Positions 15,246 to 23,875 of a stretch of 42,347 nucleotides of DNA are shown piece by piece. The stretch comes from Bacillus sp. B15-48. Lineage in GTDB: Bacteria; Bacillota; Bacilli; Bacillales; Cytobacillaceae. The stretch covers positions 1-42,347 of the forward strand of contig NZ_WOFU01000019.1 in the NCBI RefSeq assembly GCF_016879755.1. The letters are read 5' to 3'. A program made the position numbers and the translations under genes. How positions within the stretch are numbered: position 1 is the stretch's first letter; each line of letters starts with the position of its first letter. Below the pieces are notes generated by a model that worked only from the letters and a program-made list of their open reading frames with translations, ran no database searches and was not told where the DNA came from.

Positions 15246-16232
15246 ATGTCTAGTAGTCCACGGGAGGAGATGATACTAGGTGATTGGACTTTTCATGTAA
15301 TAAATATAAAAGATAAAGAGATGTATGAACAATTTATAATAGAAACGAAATACCCTACTCATTTGTGGTCGTCTAGTTTTGATTATGTTTGGGCTGCTTC
15401 AAACCCAAAATCGACACTCGTTTTATGGAAAATTGTCGATGGTTTATTAGTGACATTTAAATTAACGAAAAAAAAAGCACTCCAGCTACCCTTTCTGCCG
15501 TTTGGTTCGGGAGACGCTGAAAAGGTGTCAAATGTCTTATTACAATGTTTACAATTTTGCCAGAAATGGAATCAACAGAGAAAAGGCCGGAAAACAGTAG
15601 TCCGGGTCGTGACAGATCGCCAGCTGGACTTTTTAAGAAGTAGCCGTCTTTTTCATCAATACTTTCGTTATGTACCATTAACAGGTGACGATCGCCACAT
15701 TTCCGTTCAAAAGCTGATTGATTTAAGCGGCGCTGAATTCAACAATGTAAGATATTGTAAAAATAAATTTCTTAAAGATCATCCAAATGCCTTGGTAAGA
15801 AGAGCAAACCGAGCAGATTTTCAAGCCTTACTAAACCTGAAACAGGAATGGAACAATACTTTTGGTAAAAAGTATACAAAGATTTCAGATGAACTTGTGT
15901 ATGAAAAAATTATCAAGCATCATGAAGAGTTGAACCATATTATCCTTGTTGTCGAACTACATCAGCAAATTATTGGTATGATATCGGGTGGAGTTCTCCC
16001 ACATGGAGAGGCATGGGGTTCGTTATTAAAGCAGCGGCAGGACTACTACGGTTTATCTGAGTTTCTATACGTACAATTTGCCGATGAAATTCATAAAGTT
16101 GACCCATATGTAAAAACAATAAACCTAGGAATTGATAGTGGTCCTAAAGGAGGACTCCGAAGATTTAAGGATAAGTTTAGACCTGTTTACAATGCGAGTA
16201 GATATCGATTATCTCTCAAAAGTAAGTTTTAA
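15246..16232 (+). CDS. GNAT-fold protein with DUF2156 (lysyl-phosphatidylglycerol synthase C-terminal-like) features
   Basis: 328 aa. The second half looks like a GNAT acyltransferase: ADFQALLNLKQEWNN, IILVVELHQQIIGMISGGVL, then LSEFLYVQFADEI and TINLGIDSGPKGGLRRFKDK. The last segment is the signature seen in DUF2156 and MprF C-terminal domains, which use aminoacyl-tRNA as donor. The N-terminal half has WSSSFDYVWA, also typical of DUF2156 proteins. No membrane helices are seen, so it is probably soluble. Start ATG at 15246 follows GAGGTGA. The gene lies 185 nt behind the ATP-grasp gene and ends at a bidirectional terminator. An aminoacyl- or acyl-transfer step in the same pathway is a reasonable guess. 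Confidence 0.7.
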   Translation: MSSSPREEMILGDWTFHVINIKDKEMYEQFIIETKYPTHLWSSSFDYVWAASNPKSTLVLWKIVDGLLVTFKLTKKKALQLPFLPFGSGDAEKVSNVLLQCLQFCQKWNQQRKGRKTVVRVVTDRQLDFLRSSRLFHQYFRYVPLTGDDRHISVQKLIDLSGAEFNNVRYCKNKFLKDHPNALVRRANRADFQALLNLKQEWNNTFGKKYTKISDELVYEKIIKHHEELNHIILVVELHQQIIGMISGGVLPHGEAWGSLLKQRQDYYGLSEFLYVQFADEIHKVDPYVKTINLGIDSGPKGGLRRFKDKFRPVYNASRYRLSLKSKF

Positions 16233-16270
16233 TTTCCCTTATCAAAAGCAAAGATAAATATACACATATA

Positions 16271-16299
16271 AAAAACCGATCCGGAATCGATCGGTTTTT
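16271..16299. terminator. Bidirectional terminator between the GNAT gene and transketolase
   Basis: Perfect stem AAAAACCGATC/GATCGGTTTTT with a seven-base loop lies between two convergent genes. A/T runs on both sides allow use in both directions. Confidence 0.85.
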
Positions 16300-16373
16300 C
16301 TCTTTCTATTACTCTTATGAAGTAAATTCCACATAAGATTTCAGTAACAATTATTAATTCATTTATCTTCAAA

Positions 16374-18386
16374 TTACTTAACGGTCTTTTTAAATGTCTC
16401 TACAATATTTTCTACTGTAAATCCATATTCTTGCAGTAATTTGTTTGCTGGGGCAGATGCGCCAAAATGATCAATGGTAATCGTTTTTCCAGTATGTCCG
16501 ACATATTCTTTCCAGCCAAATGTAGAGCCTAATTCGATGGCAACACGTGCTGTTACATGACTAGGAATCACGCTTTCCTTATATTCTGCTGATTGTTGCT
16601 CGAAAAAATCCCAGCTTGGCATACTGACAACAGAAACATATACGCCTTCATTTTCCAGCACTTGCTGCGCTTCAAGTGCAAGTGTTACTTCTGAACCAGT
16701 TGCAAGTAAAAGACCCGCTACTTCTCCTTTTGCTTGTGACACGACATAAGCACCCTTCTTTACACCTTCATACACTTGTTCTTGATCCATCTTAAGAGTT
16801 GGAAGATCTTGACGAGTTAATACTAAAGCAGTTGGGTGATCTTTACTTTCAAGTGCTAAACGCCATGCCGCAGCTGTTTCCTTTGCCTCTGCTGGTCTAA
16901 TGACGGAAACACCAGGCATTGCACGTAATGCCGCTAAGTGCTCGATTGGCTGGTGAGTTGGTCCGTCTTCCCCAACAGCAATACTGTCATGTGTAAATAC
17001 ATAATTGACTGGTAATTTCATTAGTGCGGCTAGACGAATTGCAGGGCGTAAGTAATCAGAGAAAACAAAAAAGGTTGCCCCAAATACTTTCACACCGCCG
17101 TGAAGAGCCATCCCATTTAATGCGGCACCCATCGCAAATTCACGAACACCAAACCAAATATTACGCGCTGCATACCCGTCTAACGCAAAGTTCTGTTCCG
17201 ATGAAATCAATGTTTTATTAGACCCTGCAAGGTCAGCAGAACCGCCGATCATTTGCGGAATCGCATTTGCTGCTGCATTTAAAACTTTTCCTGAAGAGGC
17301 TCTCGTTGCTAACTTTGAACCAGATTCAAAAACAGGCAGTACTTCTTTCCAATTTACAGGAAGTTCACCTTTTACAGCACACTCAAATTGCGCTGCAAGT
17401 TCAGGATAGGCTGTTTTGTATTCTTCAAATCGTTCATTCCAAGCTTTTTCCGTAGCTTTTCCTTTTTCTACGATACTTGCAAAATGCTTTTCTACCTCTT
17501 CTGGTACAAAGAATGGTTCTTCTGCTTGCCATTGATAGGCTGCTTTTGTTCGTTTAACTTCCTCTTCTCCAAGAGGTGCACCATGACTCGCTGCAGAACC
17601 TGACTTATTAGGAGAACCGAAGCCAATGGTTGTTTTAACTTCAATTAATGTAGGCCGTTCTGTATCTGCCTTTGCTTCTTGGATCGCTTTTTGTATGGCT
17701 TCAACATCATTGCCGTCTTCTACACGCAGAACTTGCCATCCGTATGCTTTGAATCGATCGGCTACACTTTCAGTGAAAGATAGACTTAGGTCGCCATCTA
17801 GGGAAATGTCATTAGAATCATATAATACAACTAAACGACCTAACTTTAAGTGACCTGCTAGTGAAGCTGCTTCAGCACATACGCCTTCCATTAAATCTCC
17901 ATCACCACAAAGACTGTATGTATAATGGTTTATCACATTGAATTTTTCTTTGTTGTAAGTTTCAGCAAGGTGACATTCTGCCATCGCCATACCAACTGCC
18001 ATCGCAATTCCTTGGCCAAGTGGGCCCGTTGTAGCTTCTACACCTGCTGTATGTCCGTATTCAGGATGTCCAGGTGTTTTACTTCCCCATTGACGGAAAT
18101 TTTTCAAATCATCAATTGTTAAGCCATACCCGAATAAATGAAGCATGCTATATAAAAGGGCTGATCCATGACCAGCCGACAAGATAAATCGATCACGGTT
18201 AATCCATTCTGGGTTTGTAGGATTTACATTCATTTCCTTTGCCCACAACGTATAAGCCATTGGAGCCGCCCCCATCGCAATTCCGGGGTGACCAGAGTTT
18301 GCTTTTTCAATTGCGTCAATCGATAATGTTCTAATGGTATTGATAGCTAATTGGTCAATAGTTTGTTTCGATTGTATTGTTGTCAA
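16374..18386 (-). CDS. tkt: Transketolase
   Basis: 670 aa, full length for the family. Thiamine diphosphate-dependent transfer of two-carbon units between ketose and aldose phosphates in the pentose phosphate pathway. Marks: [18 protein letters not shown], the ThDP motif [18 protein letters not shown] with the later [19 protein letters not shown], and [19 protein letters not shown] plus RPAEA in the pyrimidine domain. It starts at TTG (18386), preceded by AAGGAGAG at good spacing. It is the last gene of the PTS/epimerase operon (77 nt after the epimerase) and ends at the bidirectional terminator. Its location suggests a dedicated copy that takes fructose-6-phosphate from the imported sugar, but it may also be the only tkt of the cell. 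Confidence 0.95.
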   Translation of the reverse strand: MTTIQSKQTIDQLAINTIRTLSIDAIEKANSGHPGIAMGAAPMAYTLWAKEMNVNPTNPEWINRDRFILSAGHGSALLYSMLHLFGYGLTIDDLKNFRQWGSKTPGHPEYGHTAGVEATTGPLGQGIAMAVGMAMAECHLAETYNKEKFNVINHYTYSLCGDGDLMEGVCAEAASLAGHLKLGRLVVLYDSNDISLDGDLSLSFTESVADRFKAYGWQVLRVEDGNDVEAIQKAIQEAKADTERPTLIEVKTTIGFGSPNKSGSAASHGAPLGEEEVKRTKAAYQWQAEEPFFVPEEVEKHFASIVEKGKATEKAWNERFEEYKTAYPELAAQFECAVKGELPVNWKEVLPVFESGSKLATRASSGKVLNAAANAIPQMIGGSADLAGSNKTLISSEQNFALDGYAARNIWFGVREFAMGAALNGMALHGGVKVFGATFFVFSDYLRPAIRLAALMKLPVNYVFTHDSIAVGEDGPTHQPIEHLAALRAMPGVSVIRPAEAKETAAAWRLALESKDHPTALVLTRQDLPTLKMDQEQVYEGVKKGAYVVSQAKGEVAGLLLATGSEVTLALEAQQVLENEGVYVSVVSMPSWDFFEQQSAEYKESVIPSHVTARVAIELGSTFGWKEYVGHTGKTITIDHFGASAPANKLLQEYGFTVENIVETFKKTVK

Positions 18387-18463
18387 TCTATTACTCTCCT
18401 TTTATCAGAAGATATCTTTTTTTATGAAAAATAATGAAAGAGGTGGGTTTTATCCCAGCCCCT

Positions 18464-19153
18464 TTATGATAGTACTTTCGCAGTCATGTCCTCATAATCT
18501 TTACACATGATTTCCCATGATTTTTCTATATCTTCATCTAATCCAAATAAACCGCTACGACCTACGATATAAATATCTGGACCGGCTGCATCAATTTTTT
18601 TAAATGTTTTCCGACTAGATGACCCATCCATTTCAATGACATATTGATATCCTTTTTCTTCTCGTAATTTTCTTAATGCTACAATTTTATCTAAGGTGCT
18701 TTCTATAAAACGTTGCCCAGCGAACCCTGGATCCACTGTCATAATTGTAATTTTATCTACTAAATCAATATAAGGGAAAATCGTTTCAATAGGAGTTTCT
18801 GGATTTAATACGACCCCTGCTTTTAATCCCGCATCATGAATTTGATCAATTAATCGAAAAGCCAAACCATCAAGTACTTCTGCATGCATGCAAATCCATT
18901 CGCATTTTATATCAATTAATTGTTGAACCCAGAAACTTGGATTCGTTACCATAAGATGAGCGGAGATAGGTAAATCACTTATTTTTCGCACTTCTTGGAT
19001 AAACCATGGGGATAATGTAATATTCGGAACATAATGCCCATCCATAATATCAATATGATAAGAACCTACATGATTGTTTAAAAAAGTGATTTGTTCTTTA
19101 AACTTATCTAAGTCCATTGTCATCAATGATGGTGAAAATTCTATTTTTTTCAT
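18464..19153 (-). CDS. alsE: D-allulose-6-phosphate 3-epimerase (ribulose-phosphate 3-epimerase family)
   Basis: 229 aa TIM-barrel epimerase. The text is closer to E. coli AlsE than to Rpe: FSPSLMTMDLDKFKEQITFL at the start, HIDIMDGHYVPNITLSP, FRLIDQIHDAGLKAGVVLNP, KITIMTVDPGFAGQRFI and IEMDGSSS, all near-identical to what I recall of AlsE. The reaction would be allulose-6-phosphate to fructose-6-phosphate, with metal bound by the His and Asp residues of HIDIMD and the later Asp. The start is the ATG at 19153 with GTGGAGG upstream; an upstream GTG falls inside that binding site. It sits between the PTS permease and transketolase. Rpe activity on ribulose-5-phosphate remains possible. Confidence 0.82.
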   Translation of the reverse strand: MKKIEFSPSLMTMDLDKFKEQITFLNNHVGSYHIDIMDGHYVPNITLSPWFIQEVRKISDLPISAHLMVTNPSFWVQQLIDIKCEWICMHAEVLDGLAFRLIDQIHDAGLKAGVVLNPETPIETIFPYIDLVDKITIMTVDPGFAGQRFIESTLDKIVALRKLREEKGYQYVIEMDGSSSRKTFKKIDAAGPDIYIVGRSGLFGLDEDIEKSWEIMCKDYEDMTAKVLS

Positions 19154-19289
19154 ACTTTGTTTATCCTCCACAAAACCTATTTTCTTTAGAAATAATGGTA
19201 GGGTGTATCGTCACCCCATCCATTAGCCCTAAAGTATTGATACGCTTTTATTTACTGCCTCTTAACTAATCATTGCACTTACATTATTC

Positions 19290-20381
19290 TTAAATAATTT
19301 TAATATCATCTAAATCAATGTCATCTTCTTCAACTTCTGCTTGCTCAGCTTTTTGACTCACATCTTTCTTAAGCAAAGCCAAAGCCACCGCTGTTACTAG
19401 AACATTTACTAATATCGCTACAGCTCCTGTCCATGGTTGAGTCATCGTTGGTAGCATCAATACGCCACCAAATGGGACCTTTGCATCTGCTCCTAACACC
19501 ATAGATACTGCTCCACCTGCCGCTCCGCCAATCGCTACGGCTGTTACACAACGAACAATATCATTCATAACAATCGGAATGACACCTTCAACAATATTAA
19601 CGACACCCATTGGAACGGCCGATTTCAAAGCCTCAGTTTCTACTGGTGTATAGATGTTTTTCCCAAACATTTTTGCGACAAAGTAAGCTAGCCCAAATCC
19701 AATAGGTGTTGCTGTATTTACTAATTGTAAGGCTGTAATAGGTCCATTAATTCCTTCTGCCTGCATTGTCAATACAAAGGCAAATACAGTCTTGTTAATT
19801 GGGCCACCAAAGTCAACTCCACTTAATAAGCCGACAACCCCACCAAATACTAACAATGAAGAAGTCCCTAAACCGTTTAATGCATTTGTTAATACTGATG
19901 TAAAAGCTGCGATCGGGATACCAATAATGTAAACCATGATTAATCCACCAATAATGGAGGTGAAAAATGGAACAATTAAAGTGGGCATTAATCCCTTTGC
20001 CCAATTAGGAACTTTAAAATGTTTAATAACAGCTACGGCAAGATAGCCCGATAAAAATCCTCCTAAAATCCCACCGATGAATCCAGCACCAATTGCATTG
20101 GCAGTTAAACCAATAATAAAACCTGGAGCGATCCCTGGTTTTCCTGCAATTGAATAAGAAATCCCTGTTGCTATAACGACAGGTAGTAAACCTAAACCGA
20201 GAGCTCCCATTTTAGCTAGAGCGTCCCAGAAGGTATGAGGTTCTGTTAAGTCCGCACCAGGATTACCTCCAAAACCCATCCCAATTGCGATTAAAAAACC
20301 AGCTCCACATACAATTGGAATTAAATAGGAAATTGCTGTTAATAAATGACCTTTAAGATTTAATTTTTTTATTCCACTCAT
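19290..20381 (-). CDS. PTS fructose-type EIIC membrane component
   Basis: 363 aa, about nine or ten membrane helices, soluble acidic tail VEEDDIDLDDIKII. It belongs to the fructose subfamily of EIIC permeases (GFIGGILGGFLSGYLAV, FGGVVGLLSGVDFGGPINK, TPVETEALKSAVPMG). It forms the sugar channel of a phosphotransferase system whose EIIB and EIIA are separate proteins encoded just upstream. Its start follows GGGGGT. A 134-nt gap separates it from the EIIA gene. With the allulose-6-phosphate epimerase downstream, the substrate is probably a ketohexose such as allulose; this is inference. Confidence 0.88.
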   Translation of the reverse strand: MSGIKKLNLKGHLLTAISYLIPIVCGAGFLIAIGMGFGGNPGADLTEPHTFWDALAKMGALGLGLLPVVIATGISYSIAGKPGIAPGFIIGLTANAIGAGFIGGILGGFLSGYLAVAVIKHFKVPNWAKGLMPTLIVPFFTSIIGGLIMVYIIGIPIAAFTSVLTNALNGLGTSSLLVFGGVVGLLSGVDFGGPINKTVFAFVLTMQAEGINGPITALQLVNTATPIGFGLAYFVAKMFGKNIYTPVETEALKSAVPMGVVNIVEGVIPIVMNDIVRCVTAVAIGGAAGGAVSMVLGADAKVPFGGVLMLPTMTQPWTGAVAILVNVLVTAVALALLKKDVSQKAEQAEVEEDDIDLDDIKII

Positions 20382-20515
20382 TTTAAACCCCCCTATTATT
20401 TATATATTCATATCCGAACCATGCAACTATTAAGGCAATCCGTGATTCCTATTCATTGCATAAGATGGTACAAAATCCACTTAATTAATCTCTTAACTTA
20501 CTACTATATGTTTCT

Positions 20516-20968
20516 TTAGCTACATAAAGCTTCTTTCACATTTTCAGCATTTTTCGCTTGTAGCATTTTCTCAACAACTTCATCGTTCCCTAGTTTCCTT
20601 GCAAATAGTGATAATAGTTTTAGATGTGTTTGTGCCCCATCATTGTCTTTTCCAACAGCAAAAAGTATGATTCCTTTTACTCCATTGCCATCGAGTGTCT
20701 CCCAAGGGATTTCTTCCTCCGTAATCCCAATCGCTACTCCTATTTTTTTTACAGATTCACTATTCCCATGAGGAATCGCAATATAATTTCCGATTCCAGT
20801 TTGACCCACTGCTTCCCTAGCATAAATGTCCTTTAAAAACGCTTCAATATCTGTAATGTATTCATTTTGTAGTAACACTTCTGCTAATTGTTGGATGGCT
20901 TCTTCCTTGCTTTTAACATTTATGTTGGTTTTGATTGTATTTATATCGACAATATCTTTTACTTCCAC
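20516..20968 (-). CDS. PTS EIIA (fructose/mannitol type)
   Basis: 150 aa, single EIIA-2 domain. The phosphorylated histidine is His67 in NYIAIPHGNS; the preceding GQTGIG and the later LKLLSLFARKLGN are family marks. It accepts phosphate from HPr and passes it to the EIIB encoded 22 nt upstream. This appears to be the transport EIIA; a second, more diverged EIIA lies at 21322-21759. Confidence 0.92.
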   Translation of the reverse strand: MEVKDIVDINTIKTNINVKSKEEAIQQLAEVLLQNEYITDIEAFLKDIYAREAVGQTGIGNYIAIPHGNSESVKKIGVAIGITEEEIPWETLDGNGVKGIILFAVGKDNDGAQTHLKLLSLFARKLGNDEVVEKMLQAKNAENVKEALCS

Positions 20969-20990
20969 TACTTTCCTCTCCTTGCTTAAA

Positions 20991-21308
20991 CTAATTCTTT
21001 TGACTTACAACCTCTGCCGCTTTTTCGATTAATTTATTTGGTGATTTAACAGCTATTTCTGTCGTAACTTGGATGATTCGCTTCCCTTCAAAACGTTCTC
21101 TTCCTGCGATTTTAACATCTGCAGCTAAGATAACGATGTCTGCTGCAGCTATCTGTTCTTGAGTTAATTCATTCTCTGTTCCAATCGTTCCTTGTGTTTC
21201 AATATGAATTTCATGGCCTGCTTTCTTCCCGGCATTCTCTAATTTCTCCTGTGCGATATATGTGTGTGCGATTCCAACTGTGCATGCTGCAACTCCTACA
21301 ATTTTCAT
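20991..21308 (-). CDS. PTS fructose-type EIIB
   Basis: 105 aa from the ATG at 21308 (a Met two codons earlier lies closer to the binding site and is less likely). EIIB-fructose fold with the phospho-cysteine Cys9 in GVAACTVGIAHTYIAQEKLE; the usual Pro after Cys is replaced by Thr-Val. It transfers phosphate from EIIA to sugar during transport by the EIIC at 19290. Genes for EIIA', EIIB, EIIA and EIIC follow one another in one transcript. Confidence 0.92.
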   Translation of the reverse strand: MKIVGVAACTVGIAHTYIAQEKLENAGKKAGHEIHIETQGTIGTENELTQEQIAAADIVILAADVKIAGRERFEGKRIIQVTTEIAVKSPNKLIEKAAEVVSQKN

Positions 21309-21321
21309 AATCATATTCCTC

Positions 21322-21759
21322 CTAATTTTTTATAATTTCTTTAATAAAATCTTCTTTTTCTTTATGATTCAATAATCGATTTAAATACTCTTCATCTGCT
21401 AAAGCTCGGGTGAATAAGGTTATTTGTTTCTTTATTTGAACGCTTTCATTTTTCTTTAATAAAATAACAATCAATAAACAAATATCCTTTGTGTCGCAAT
21501 CCCATGACCGGATTGGATTTGCTAAACGGATAAATAAAATTTGACTCTTCTTTATTTGATTGCTTTCGATATGAGGCAACAACACATGTTCAGCAATCAA
21601 TATGCTTCCTACTTTTTCTCTATCATTTAATTGATGGATGACTTCCTCTTTTTGCGAAGGATTATCCTGACATACGATTTCAGAAATAAAAGAGTATACT
21701 TCTTCTTTTGTTTTTAACTCACAATTAAAATAAACTTGATAGATTGAATTAATCTCCAT
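21322..21759 (-). CDS. Second EIIA-2 domain protein, probable partner of the PRD regulator
   Basis: 145 aa. Diverged EIIA-2 domain: REKVGSILIAEHVLLPHIES with the candidate phospho-histidine His63, then LLIVILLKKNE and KQITLFTRALADEEYLNRLL. The gene overlaps the regulator by 11 nt. In MtlR/LicR-type activators an EIIA-2 domain forms the C-terminus, and here the regulator stops after EIIB. This gene therefore looks like that domain encoded as its own protein, likely reporting phosphorylation state to the regulator rather than serving transport. That role is inferred from position. Confidence 0.8.
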   Translation of the reverse strand: MEINSIYQVYFNCELKTKEEVYSFISEIVCQDNPSQKEEVIHQLNDREKVGSILIAEHVLLPHIESNQIKKSQILFIRLANPIRSWDCDTKDICLLIVILLKKNESVQIKKQITLFTRALADEEYLNRLLNHKEKEDFIKEIIKN

Positions 21760-23242
21760 GATAAATTTCCTCTATCTTTCCCTGAAGTCTTTTCTGGTCA
21801 TCCATTGTAAACATTGCACTCACTAATAAAAAAGGAATGGGTACTTCTTCCTTCATATGAACCGTACTCAGAATCAATTCAGCATCGGCGTATTTCTCTT
21901 TTAACATTTGTGTATTTCGTGATGCTACTACATCAACAATTTCTAACTCAGGAAATTTCTTTGAAACTTTTGCTTTTAACAGTTCTGAAGTGCCAATTCC
22001 TGTCGTACACATGATTAGTGTTTTTATTGGGCGTTGATGTTGGCCTGTTTCAATTGCTTTTGCAAAATAGAGGGTAATAAACCCATTTTCATCGTCATTT
22101 ATGGCTGGTAAGTTAAATTTTTCACTAACCGATTCGGATACATTTGTTACGCCCAAAAATACTTCTTCATAAGTTACCTTAATTTGACTTAACAAGCTGT
22201 TTTTAATACGAATTTTATGCTCTAGTCTATTAAGCATCGGTTTAATATGGTTGGCTAAATCCATAAAAATAGACTGACTGTCTAGATCAATTCCTAAGCT
22301 AATACGCATTCCTTCAATATATGCTTTCGTTACTTCGATAACTTTTGATGAAAAAGTGGAAGTGATCGCTAGAGAACCTTGCATTCTTGATGATACTAAA
22401 TACTGATAAAGAAAATAAATCTCAATATCTGGCAAAGAACTGTTCAAATATTTTTCAATATTTGTGACAATAACCTTTGCGATCGGATATAAAATAGAAT
22501 CTCTTTTCATATTTTCCATTTCTTCATTAGAAATCTTATCAGTGACTAGTAAGCTCGGTACTTTTCTTGAACGACTGAGTAGTATGTACAAATGTGAGAA
22601 AATGTTTACATTATATGGGTAGGGAATTGTTATATCAAAATCCTTTTCCATTTTTCTTAACTGGTCCAATATAAACAAAACATCGTACTTATTGAAATTA
22701 AGTTCTGGATTCTTTTTTAAATCATCAATATCAATCGTATGAAAGATTTCAATAATGTCCTTAATGGCCTTCCGAATATTAACTTCTTCCCCTAATATGG
22801 CTAGCGTTCTATTTTTTCGCTCTAGAACTAAATTGTAGTTTTTAAGTTCTTCGCTCATTAATTGTTCATCATTAAAAACAACGGAGTCTCCTACATGATA
22901 GTGACTAAATAAATGGTAAATATTTATAGCTTTAGGCGACGCCAATAATAATTCTTCCATAATTCGCTTACGTCTCTCGTTAGGAGAAAATTGTTTTTCT
23001 TTATAATTATTAATGCTTTTTTGATAATGAATAAATTTTTCGTAATCTAGTTTATACCCTCTCCCTCTTTCAGATATGATTAAAGGGCCGTCCACGTACT
23101 CGTTGTTAATTTTATTTATTAAACGATAGACTGTTTTTTGAGAAACATTTAATACTTCTAGGAGATCCTTGGAAGTAACATACCCTTGATTTTTTGAAAG
23201 AAACAGTAACAGATTTTGTTCATGGTTTTTATTTGAACTCAC
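21749..23242 (-). CDS. PRD-containing PTS-controlled transcriptional activator (MtlR/LicR-like, without fused EIIA)
   Basis: 497 aa from the GTG at 23242, seven bases after AAGGAGG; the GTG at 23248 is too close. Order of domains: helix-turn-helix (YVTSKDLLEVLNVSQKTVYR, about 20-40), a second DNA-binding/linker domain to about 180, two PRD domains (about 185-290 and 295-400), then an EIIB-like domain with CTTGIGTSELLKAKV near 410. In each PRD the first His is visible (NIFSHLYILL, DLANHIKPML), but the second is replaced by Tyr (FLYQYLVSSR, TLYFAKAIE). It is the first gene of the sugar operon and should activate it when the PTS substrate is present. Confidence 0.87.
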   Translation of the reverse strand: MSSNKNHEQNLLLFLSKNQGYVTSKDLLEVLNVSQKTVYRLINKINNEYVDGPLIISERGRGYKLDYEKFIHYQKSINNYKEKQFSPNERRKRIMEELLLASPKAINIYHLFSHYHVGDSVVFNDEQLMSEELKNYNLVLERKNRTLAILGEEVNIRKAIKDIIEIFHTIDIDDLKKNPELNFNKYDVLFILDQLRKMEKDFDITIPYPYNVNIFSHLYILLSRSRKVPSLLVTDKISNEEMENMKRDSILYPIAKVIVTNIEKYLNSSLPDIEIYFLYQYLVSSRMQGSLAITSTFSSKVIEVTKAYIEGMRISLGIDLDSQSIFMDLANHIKPMLNRLEHKIRIKNSLLSQIKVTYEEVFLGVTNVSESVSEKFNLPAINDDENGFITLYFAKAIETGQHQRPIKTLIMCTTGIGTSELLKAKVSKKFPELEIVDVVASRNTQMLKEKYADAELILSTVHMKEEVPIPFLLVSAMFTMDDQKRLQGKIEEIYHGD

Positions 23243-23284
23243 AGCCACGCCTCCTTGTTATACCTATATAGTAACCAATTTTAT

Positions 23285-23298
23285 AGAAAGCGCTTCGC
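23285..23298. promoter_or_regulatory. Weak candidate catabolite-responsive element
   Basis: AGAAAGCGCTTCGC matches the CcpA consensus TGWAANCGNTNWCA at 10 of 14 positions, with an intact AAAGCGCTT core but a poor right end. It lies about 45 nt upstream of the PTS operon's first gene, where CcpA repression would make sense. Confidence 0.3.
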
Positions 23299-23301
23299 TG
23301 G

Positions 23302-23330
23302 AAAGTGACCGTTGCAACGGTCACTTTTTT
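23302..23330. terminator. Perfect 26-bp palindrome with T-run
   Basis: AAAGTGACCGTTG followed by its exact complement CAACGGTCACTTT (23302-23327) and then T's on the plus strand. As drawn it is a plus-strand terminator, but no plus-strand gene lies before it. It sits upstream of the PTS operon, so it could instead be a dimer-binding operator. The palindrome is certain, its role is not. Confidence 0.5.
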
Positions 23331-23554
23331 GGCATTCTTTTAAATTTTTCTATGACGCCGCTATTAACGTTAAATCAGGCAAGGAAAAGTTCCGTTGCCT
23401 TCCTCAAAAGTGCGTAAGGGCCATAATGAACTTGACATTTATATTAGATAGGAAAATCACTGTGAAAACGATAGCTGATTGGATGAATCTCATGTATTAA
23501 AATATCCCGAGGAATCAAAGGTCATACTAAAGAGGAAAAAACTGTATAACTTAA

Positions 23555-23611
23555 GGAAAGAAAAAAGAGACCGCCAACAAGTTCAGTGAACTTATTAGCA
23601 ATCTCCGTTAA
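23555..23611 (+). pseudogene. C-terminal tail of a tyrosine recombinase
   Basis: Reads GKKKETANKFSELISNLR then stop. It aligns residue for residue with the tail of the recombinase relic at 32119-32533 (KKKEAANKFGELMQGLR). The identity continues past the stop codon into non-coding DNA (CGTTAAACAAATGTTAAATT in both). Nothing upstream in this frame is recognisable. Confidence 0.7.
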
Positions 23612-23735
23612 ACAAATGTTAAATTATAAGTTTTAAGGACTAACAGAAACGTAGAGACTAAAGGGCTGGGGCGATGATTACAATCCGTCAATATAAAGGT
23701 AGGGAAATTTGAATATTATTAACTTAAACTAATGA

Positions 23736-23850
23736 CTAATAAACAGCTATAGGCCCATAAGGAACATCGATAATTTCTATTTTCGTTTCAAAAATATCTG
23801 ACAAAAATTCTGGATCCATAATCTCTTCTACTGTTCCAAAAGCAGCAATT
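23736..23850 (-). pseudogene. C-terminal fragment of an ABC transporter ATPase (FecE/siderophore type)
   Basis: Minus-strand translation gives IAAFGTVEEIMDPEFLSDIF, then ETKIEIIDVPYGPIAVY and stop. This is the characteristic end of iron/siderophore ABC ATPases (…GxxxAxGxPxEVLTxELL…). Walker and signature motifs are absent; upstream sequence breaks off at about 23850 just beside the stop of the DUF2515 gene. Confidence 0.7.
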
Positions 23851-23875
23851 TGTCAGGACCACCGCTCGTTAATGA

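Larger units (their letters stand above)
23249..23875. other. Gene-free stretch holding relics
   Basis: Between the PTS regulator and the DUF2515 gene there is no intact gene. It holds the weak cre-like site, the 26-bp palindrome, a tyrosine-recombinase tail (23555-23611) and an ABC-ATPase tail (23736-23850). The remaining parts (about 23331-23554 and 23630-23735) show nothing I can identify. Confidence 0.7.

Noticed and set aside
23302-23330. RAT/terminator antitermination switch for the PRD regulator
   Set aside because: The T-run is on the wrong strand for the operon, and the regulator is of the DNA-binding activator type with a helix-turn-helix, not an RNA-binding LicT type.
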